The notes beneath the pieces are model-generated. The model did not search any database. It saw only the letters and a list, made by a program, of their open reading frames with translations, and was not told the origin of the DNA. Position numbers and translations under genes: made by a program. From Agrococcus carbonis (lineage in GTDB: Bacteria > Actinomycetota > Actinomycetes > Actinomycetales > Microbacteriaceae), in the NCBI RefSeq assembly GCF_900104705.1, contig NZ_LT629734.1, positions 744,001-808,000 on the forward strand: a DNA stretch of 64,000 nt. The letters are read 5' to 3'. The number at the start of each line of letters is the position of its first letter. Within the stretch, counting starts at the first letter, position 1. Shown here piece by piece: positions 58,427 through 64,000 of the stretch.

Positions 58427-60625
58427 TCAGCTGGCGTGCGCGGCGGGGGCGGGCACCGGCTCGAGTGCGTCGAGCGCGCGGATGCGCTCCCCCGTCGCCC
58501 GCCGGCGTGCGCTGCGCACCGCGAGGTAGGCGGCGAGCAGCCCGAGCGCGAGGAACAGCAGCAGCATCGCGACCGCACCGCCCGCCCCGGGGGCGCCGGC
58601 GGCGACCGCCTGCAGCGCATCCACCGCGTGCGTCATCGGCAGCGCGGGCGCGATCGCGGCGAAGCCCTCGCCGAGCACCGAGCGGGGCACGAGACCGCCG
58701 GCCGCGACGGCCTGCAGCCCGAGCAGCACGAGCGACACGACCGCGCCGACCGAGCCCCACCACGCCAGCAGCGCCACGTGCGCCAGGGTCGCGACGCCGG
58801 CGAACAGCAGCGCGATGCCGAAGGTCGCGGGCGCCTGCACCCACGGGACAGCGCCGATGCCGTGCACGACGAGCGTCGCGAGCGCCGCCTGCAGCGCCAC
58901 GACCCACGAGGAGCGGATGAGCAGCGTCGCGAGCACCCGGCCGACGGATGCCGCGGCGGTCAGGGTGCGGCGCGCGGTGCGCAGCAGCACGAGCACGAGC
59001 GCGAGCGCGCCGAGCCAGAGGCCGATCGGCACGGCGATCGTCGCGACGCGCGACTCGCCCGAGGGGGCGGAGGCGCGCTCGTCGAGGTCGAAGCCGATCG
59101 GGTTCGTCGCGACGTCGGCGAGCTGCTCGAGCTCGCCGTCGCTCAGCTGCGGCAGCGCCGCGAGCCCCAAGCGGAGGCCCGAGCCGAGCTCGCTGCCGCC
59201 GTCGCCGAGCTGCGCGGCGCCGCTCTCGGCCGAGCGCGCGCCGGCGGCGAGCTGCACGGCGCCCGCGTCGAGCTCGCCGAGGCCCGAGGCGAGCTCGCCC
59301 GTGCCGTCGGCGAGCTGCTGGGCGCCGCTGACCGAGGCGCCGAAGCCGTCGTCGAGCTGCGCGAGGCCGCCGCCGAGCTGCGATGCGCCGTCGCGCAGCG
59401 CGGGCGAGCCGGCTGAGAGCTGGGCCGCGCCGTCGGCGAGCCCGGCCGCACCGTCGCGCAGGCCGGCGCCCCCGGCGATGAGCTGGGCTGCGCCGTCGTC
59501 GAGCTGGTCGAGCCCCGCGGTCGCCTGACCGAGGCCAGCGGTCAGCTCGCCCGAGATGTCGCGCTCGTCGAGCTGCGCGAGCCCACCGGCGAGCTGCCGG
59601 GCGGCCGCGACCGTCGCGGGGTCGGCGTCGGGGTCGGCCTCGAGCGCGGCGACGAGCTGCGCGGCCGCAGAGGAGGACGAGCCGATGGCCTGCTCGAGCT
59701 GGTCGATGCCGCCGGCCGCGACGGCGCCGTCGAGGCCGTCGCGCAGCTGGCCGACCGCCTGCTGCACGCCGCCGGCGAAACGGTCGACGCCAGCGGTGTA
59801 CTGCGCGACGCCGTCGCTGAGGTCCGCGGCGCCGCCCGCGAGCGCGTCGGCGCCCCCGGTGTACTGCGCGACGCCTCCGCTGAGCGCAGCGCCGCCGTCG
59901 GCGAGCTGCCCGATCCCGTCGTGCGCGGTGCCGAGACCGGACGCGAGCTGCCGACCGCCGTCGGCGAGCTGCAGCGCGCCGAGCTCGGCTGCGCCCGCGC
60001 CGTCGGCGAGCTGCTCGATGCCGCCCGCGAGCTCGCCGAGGCCCGACGCGAGCTCCGCACCCCCGTCGCCGAGCGCATCCGCCCCGTCGGCCGCGGCGCC
60101 CAGCTGCTCGGCCATCGTGCCGAGGCCGCCGTAGAGGCCCGAGATGAAGCCGTTCGTGACCACGTCGCCGAAGGACGCCATGATCGATTCGCCCGTCTCG
60201 GTCGCGAGGCTCGTCGCGAGCCCGCTCGAGGTCGCGTCGGTGACGATCTCGATGCCCGCCTGCCGCGGGTCGTCGCCCTGCAGGCTCAGCACCCGCTGCG
60301 AGAAGTCGGCGGGGATCGTGACGACCGCCTGCACGTCGCCGAGCGCGAGCGCGTCGGCGGCGTCCTCCTCGTTCAGGATGCGGAAGTCGAAGCCGTCGTC
60401 CGCATCGCCGACGAGGTCAGTGACCACCTGGCGACCGGCGAACATCGTCGTCTCGGCGCCGTCGGCGCCGGTCGCGGTGACCACTTCGTCGAGGTTGACG
60501 ACGGCGGCGGGCACGTCGCGCTCGCCCGCGGCGGCGGGGCCGAACGACCAGGCCGCGAGCGCGGCGATCGCGAAGGGCGTGGCGGCGGCCGCGGTCAGCG
60601 CGACGGCCTTCTTGAGCGTGGTCAT
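58427..60625 (-). CDS. YhgE/Pip family membrane protein
   Basis: 732 residues. One N-terminal membrane helix, an extracellular region of ~500 residues, and five to six C-terminal helices give the YhgE/Pip topology. The middle is rich in repeated LADGAAQLA / LASGLGELA-type segments, long amphipathic helices typical of the family. The protein shares the fold plan of ABC-2-type permeases and ESX-secretion and phage-receptor homologues; its transport role is unclear. ATG 60625 overlaps the stop of the MMPL gene (ATGA), so the two work as a pair. Confidence 0.9.
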   Translation of the reverse strand: MTTLKKAVALTAAAATPFAIAALAAWSFGPAAAGERDVPAAVVNLDEVVTATGADGAETTMFAGRQVVTDLVGDADDGFDFRILNEEDAADALALGDVQAVVTIPADFSQRVLSLQGDDPRQAGIEIVTDATSSGLATSLATETGESIMASFGDVVTNGFISGLYGGLGTMAEQLGAAADGADALGDGGAELASGLGELAGGIEQLADGAGAAELGALQLADGGRQLASGLGTAHDGIGQLADGGAALSGGVAQYTGGADALAGGAADLSDGVAQYTAGVDRFAGGVQQAVGQLRDGLDGAVAAGGIDQLEQAIGSSSSAAAQLVAALEADPDADPATVAAARQLAGGLAQLDERDISGELTAGLGQATAGLDQLDDGAAQLIAGGAGLRDGAAGLADGAAQLSAGSPALRDGASQLGGGLAQLDDGFGASVSGAQQLADGTGELASGLGELDAGAVQLAAGARSAESGAAQLGDGGSELGSGLRLGLAALPQLSDGELEQLADVATNPIGFDLDERASAPSGESRVATIAVPIGLWLGALALVLVLLRTARRTLTAAASVGRVLATLLIRSSWVVALQAALATLVVHGIGAVPWVQAPATFGIALLFAGVATLAHVALLAWWGSVGAVVSLVLLGLQAVAAGGLVPRSVLGEGFAAIAPALPMTHAVDALQAVAAGAPGAGGAVAMLLLFLALGLLAAYLAVRSARRRATGERIRALDALEPVPAPAAHAS

Positions 60626-63546
60626 CGGTCAGCTCCCGTGGTCGCGAGCGCCTCGGTGGGCGTCTCGCCGGTGTCGGTGTCGGGGTCCGTGCCTCGGGCG
60701 GCGGATGCGGCGGCTGCCGCGGCGCGATCCTCCTCCGCCGCGCTCGCGGGCACGAGCTCGAGCGCGGGGCGGCCGTGCGCCTCGGGCGCCGGCTCGCTCG
60801 TGACGATCGTCATGTCGTCGCCTCCTAGGCGCGCGGCGATCGCAGCGGCGCCGGCGGGCGCACCGCTCGCGGCGTCGATCCAGACGACGCTCGGCGTGCG
60901 CTCCATCGCGATGGCCAGCAGCACCGCGGCGCGCTCGCGCGGTGCGAGGCGCGCCATGGGCGCGTCAGCGTCGATCGGCGTCCCCGCGGCCTCGGCCGCA
61001 CGCTCGATGAGCGCGGCGGCGCGGCGGTCGAGCACGGGACCGACGGCGAAGGGGCTGCGCAGCGCGAGCGCGGCGCGGGCCGCCTGGTGCGCCGTGCCGG
61101 CGGCGCTGCCGTCGGCGAGGTCGAGGTCGATCAGGGCGATGCGCTCGCGCAGCCGCGCGGCGTCGCCGGGCAGCGCCGCGCCGCCGACGTGGGCGTGCCC
61201 GGCCGCGCGGATGTCGGCGACGAGCGCGTGCGCGAGCCGCTGCCGATCGGCGAAGCGGCCGCCGAGGCGCACGACCGCGCCGCGCGGGGCGACGAGCGTC
61301 CACGACGCGTCCCCGGGCTCGTCGTGGCCGATCTCGGGCCGCAGCCGCTCGAGCGCGAGGTGACCGCCCGCATCCGCCGCCCACGCCAGGGTGGCGCGGT
61401 GCCGGCCCAGGCTCTCGCCCTCGACGTCCATCTCGGGGAGCGCGCGGTCGAGCCAGCGCGGCAGCCACCACGCGCGCTCCCCCATGAGGGTCATGAGCGC
61501 CGGCACGAGCGTCATGCGCACGAGGAACGCGTCGACGGCGACGCCGAACGCGAGGCCGAAGGCGATCGCCTTGATCATCGCCATGCCCTCGGGCACGAAC
61601 GCGAAGAAGACGAAGAACATGATGAGCGCGGCGGCCGTGACGACGCGCGCGTTCGCGGCGAAGCCGTGCCGCACGGCGCTGCGGGCGTCGTGCCCGTGCG
61701 CGTAGGCCTCGCGCATGCCGGAGACGAGGAACATCTGGTAGTCCATCGCGAGGCCGAACAGCACCGACATCGTCAGCACCGGCATGAACGAGAGGATCGG
61801 CCCCTCCTCGAAGTGCAGCAGGTCGGCGCCCCAGCCCCACTGGAAGATCGCGACCGTCGCGCCGAACGCGGCGACGACCGAGAGCACGAAGCCGAGCGCT
61901 GCGGTCAGCGGCACGAGGATCGAGCGGAAGACGAGCAGCAGGATGAGCACCGAGAGCGACACGACGACGAGGCCGAACGGCACGAGGGCGTCGGCGAGGC
62001 GCTGCGAGAGGTCGATCTGCACGGCGGTCGCGCCGGTGACCGACATCGGCGTGCCGTGCTCCGCCTCGACGTCGGCGGCGATGGCGCGGAGCGCGTGCAC
62101 GACCTCGACGGTCGCGGGGTCGGCGGGGCCGGTCGTCGGGATGACCTGCACGATCGCGGTGTCGACCGTCGCGTCGGGGAACGCCCCGGCGATGCGGCCG
62201 ACGCCCGGCACCCGCTCGAGGTCGTCGGCGACGGCGTCGATCGTGCCCATGACGTCGGTCACCTGGGTGATGTCGAGCATGACGACGAGGGGGCCGGTCG
62301 TGCCGGCGCCGAAGGCCTCCTGCAGCGTGTCGTTCGCGATGCGCTGCGTGCTGCCGGCGGCCTCGCGGCCGTTGTCCGGGAGCGCGAGCTGCAGCGAGGC
62401 GGCGGGGAGCGCCGCGACGCCCGTCACGACGACGACGCCGACGATGGCGAGCACGGGCCGCTTGGCGACCTGCGTGACCCAGCGCATCCCAAGCGTCGGC
62501 TGCGCATCGACGTCGCGGAGCGCGAGCCGGTGCGCGCGGCCGCCATCCTTCGGCCGGAGCCGCTCGCCCGCGAGGGCCATGATCGCCGGCAGCAGCGTCG
62601 TCGCGGCGGCGATCGCGATCGCGACGGAGCCGGCCGCGCCGATCGCCATGACCGAGAGGAACGGGATGTTGACGATGAGGAGTCCCACGAGCGCGACGAT
62701 CACCGTGATGCCGGCGAACACGACCGCGGTGCCGGAGGTGCCGACGGCGAGCGAACCCGACTCGATGACGCCCATGCCGCGCGCGAGCTGCGAGCGGTGG
62801 CGCGAGAGGATGAACAGGGCGTAGTCGATGCCGACCGCGAGGCCGATCATGAGCGCCATGAGCGGCGCCGAGTTCGACACCGTCACGAGCGCCGAGGCGC
62901 CGAGCACGCCGCCCATCGTGATGCCGACGCCGACGAGCGCGGTGATGAGCGGCATGCCGGCCGCGAGCAGCGACCAGAAGGTCACGAACAGCACGACGCC
63001 CGCGAAGACGACGCCGAAGACCTCGACGATCGTGACGCCCACCGACTGCGACTGGAAGACCTGCCCGGCGAACTCGACCTGGACTCCGTCCGCACGCAGC
63101 GCATCCGCCGTCGCCACCACCTCGTCGAGGGTCGACGGCTTCGCGCCGTCGGTCGGCTCGAACTGCACGCGCGTGTAGGCGACCGTGCCGTCGGCGGAGA
63201 TCTGCTCGTTCGCGTACTCGCTCCACGGGTCGACCGCCTGCGCCACGAGCTCGACGTCGGCCATCGCCTCGGCCTGCTCGATGATCGCGTCGCGGTGCGC
63301 AGCGACGCCGTCGTCGGCGCGCACGACGACCTGCACCGAGCTGCCCGCGACCTGCGGGAAGACGCTGCCGAGGTGGTCGAGCGCCTCCTGCGACTCGGTG
63401 CCGGGGATCTCGAACGACTCCTGCATGTTCGGCCCGAGCGCGAGGGCACCGCCGAGCACGCCGCCGAGCAGCACGATCCAGGCGACGATGACGAGCCAGG
63501 CGCGGCGCATGGATGCGGCGCCGATGCGGGCGAGCCAGGTGGACAT
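60622..63546 (-). CDS. MMPL family transporter with degenerate ABC-ATPase-like C-terminal domain
   Basis: 974 residues. Two repeats of one helix, a large outer loop and five to six helices make the MMPL/RND plan. GLAVGIDYALFILSRHR and LFGLAMDYQMFLVSGMRE are the Asp-Tyr pairs of the proton relay. After the last helix near residue 700 comes an unusual ~270-residue cytoplasmic part. It reads like a decayed ABC ATPase: GGRFADRQRLAHAL in place of Walker A, LAPRERAAVLLAIAME for the signature, and PSVVWIDAASG for Walker B. No functional ATP site remains. Its start overlaps the TetR stop, and it is coupled to the YhgE gene. Confidence 0.88.
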   Translation of the reverse strand: MSTWLARIGAASMRRAWLVIVAWIVLLGGVLGGALALGPNMQESFEIPGTESQEALDHLGSVFPQVAGSSVQVVVRADDGVAAHRDAIIEQAEAMADVELVAQAVDPWSEYANEQISADGTVAYTRVQFEPTDGAKPSTLDEVVATADALRADGVQVEFAGQVFQSQSVGVTIVEVFGVVFAGVVLFVTFWSLLAAGMPLITALVGVGITMGGVLGASALVTVSNSAPLMALMIGLAVGIDYALFILSRHRSQLARGMGVIESGSLAVGTSGTAVVFAGITVIVALVGLLIVNIPFLSVMAIGAAGSVAIAIAAATTLLPAIMALAGERLRPKDGGRAHRLALRDVDAQPTLGMRWVTQVAKRPVLAIVGVVVVTGVAALPAASLQLALPDNGREAAGSTQRIANDTLQEAFGAGTTGPLVVMLDITQVTDVMGTIDAVADDLERVPGVGRIAGAFPDATVDTAIVQVIPTTGPADPATVEVVHALRAIAADVEAEHGTPMSVTGATAVQIDLSQRLADALVPFGLVVVSLSVLILLLVFRSILVPLTAALGFVLSVVAAFGATVAIFQWGWGADLLHFEEGPILSFMPVLTMSVLFGLAMDYQMFLVSGMREAYAHGHDARSAVRHGFAANARVVTAAALIMFFVFFAFVPEGMAMIKAIAFGLAFGVAVDAFLVRMTLVPALMTLMGERAWWLPRWLDRALPEMDVEGESLGRHRATLAWAADAGGHLALERLRPEIGHDEPGDASWTLVAPRGAVVRLGGRFADRQRLAHALVADIRAAGHAHVGGAALPGDAARLRERIALIDLDLADGSAAGTAHQAARAALALRSPFAVGPVLDRRAAALIERAAEAAGTPIDADAPMARLAPRERAAVLLAIAMERTPSVVWIDAASGAPAGAAAIAARLGGDDMTIVTSEPAPEAHGRPALELVPASAAEEDRAAAAAASAARGTDPDTDTGETPTEALATTGADR

Positions 63547-64000
63547 CAGGCGTCCTCCCCTTCGGTGCGGGTGCTCCCGGCCGCGGCCGGGAGCGCGTCG
63601 GGCATGCAGAGCTCGAGCAGCGTCTCGATGAAGATCTCGCGCATCTCCTCGGGGCTCGGGTGCTCGTGCGCGGTCTCGCTCGCATCGGCGAGGATGAACG
63701 CGACGCCGGCAAGGCCGATCGAGAGCCGCGTGAGCGTGCGCGTCGTGGGGGCCTCCAGCACGAGGGTCGAGGCGATCGCGTCGACGATCGCGTTGCCGCG
63801 CACGATCGCCGGCACCTCGCGCAGCGCGCCGCGCTGCGTGACGAAGATCGAGACGGCGGCGCTGTGCGCCATGAGCGTGTCGACGAAGCGCGTGACGAGT
63901 CCCGGCGCGGCGGCGACCTTGTCGTCGTGCAGCTCGGGCAGCGCCTCGATGAGCTCGGTGAGGGCATCCATCGTCGGCTGCATCGCCGCCTCGAGCAGCG
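63546..64000 (-). CDS. TetR family regulator (partial, C-terminal part)
   Basis: The frame is open at the right edge, so the DNA-binding N-terminus lies outside. About 151 residues are visible. The helical part (APGLVTRFVDTLMAHSAAVSIFVTQRGAL, EEMREIFIETLLELCMP) fits a TetR effector domain. The stop overlaps the MMPL start (TGATG), so regulator, MMPL and YhgE genes form one operon. Calling it TetR rests on the domain style and position, because the helix-turn-helix is not in view. Confidence 0.7.
   Translation of the reverse strand, partial: LLEAAMQPTMDALTELIEALPELHDDKVAAAPGLVTRFVDTLMAHSAAVSIFVTQRGALREVPAIVRGNAIVDAIASTLVLEAPTTRTLTRLSIGLAGVAFILADASETAHEHPSPEEMREIFIETLLELCMPDALPAAAGSTRTEGEDA

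Overview
The window is very GC-rich, gene-dense DNA with strong C/G third-position bias, ATGA/GTGA gene overlaps, many leaderless-looking starts, a DtxR/IdeR-type iron box, DUF6458 and HtaA-domain proteins, and frequent GGATGC/GCATCC words. Together these suggest a high-GC actinobacterium, most likely Micrococcales/Microbacteriaceae (Agrococcus-like). The assignment is inference from style and gene content. No phage, insertion sequence, CRISPR array or rRNA operon was seen. One tRNA gene is present.

Layout. 1-3.6 kb: a cytochrome P450 fused to an adrenodoxin-type ferredoxin reductase (cut by the left edge), divergent from a LysR regulator coupled to a single-domain HtaA protein. 3.6-11.8 kb: a homoprotocatechuate (3,4-dihydroxyphenylacetate) meta-cleavage module: MFS transporter, FAH-RraA fusion (HpaG-like), GntR regulator, HpaE, HpaD, HpaH and HpaI, with two GntR-type operators lying on divergent -10 boxes. 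12-18.4 kb: alpha/beta hydrolase plus TetR, DUF1304, thioredoxin plus a CsoR/CstR-type repressor with a perfect G/C-tract operator, a cysteine synthase-like enzyme, and a LysR with an orphan FrdA-like flavoprotein. 18.6-27.2 kb: tRNA-Gln, a FetB-like permease, a 144-bp duplicated repeat block, a thioredoxin-reductase-like flavoprotein coupled to gltX, a PadR/membrane protein pair, a DUF937 protein, and the leuB-ilvE-FAH operon. 27.4-28.9 kb: DUF6458 protein and a GAF histidine kinase.

28.9-35.6 kb: a polyamine module (APC permease, amine oxidase, TetR, agmatine deiminase, amidase) with matching TetR palindromes. 35.6-39.4 kb: two alpha/beta hydrolases, a DHA2 drug exporter and its divergent TetR. 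39.4-43.1 kb: a 0.7-kb array of intergenic repeats, serA and small membrane proteins. 43.2-46.9 kb: an iron(III) ABC importer behind a DtxR-type box. 46.9-49.8 kb: a DUF2332 protein and a FAD/Rieske oxidoreductase separated by two opposing tandem repeats. 50-55.1 kb: ilvD-ilvB-ilvN-ilvC. 55.2-58.1 kb: a sugar-phosphate isomerase-like protein, a multicopper oxidase and a DUF6220-like protein. 58.4-64 kb: a YhgE/Pip protein and an MMPL transporter with a degenerate ABC-ATPase-like tail, under a TetR cut by the right edge.

The main themes are aromatic and amine catabolism, branched-chain amino acid and serine synthesis, and local one-regulator/one-operator circuits. The most unusual items are the P450-reductase fusion with its HtaA neighbour, the FAH-RraA fusion, the CstR-like thioredoxin circuit, the MMPL protein with an NBD-like tail, and intergenic repeats that reach into gene 3-prime ends.
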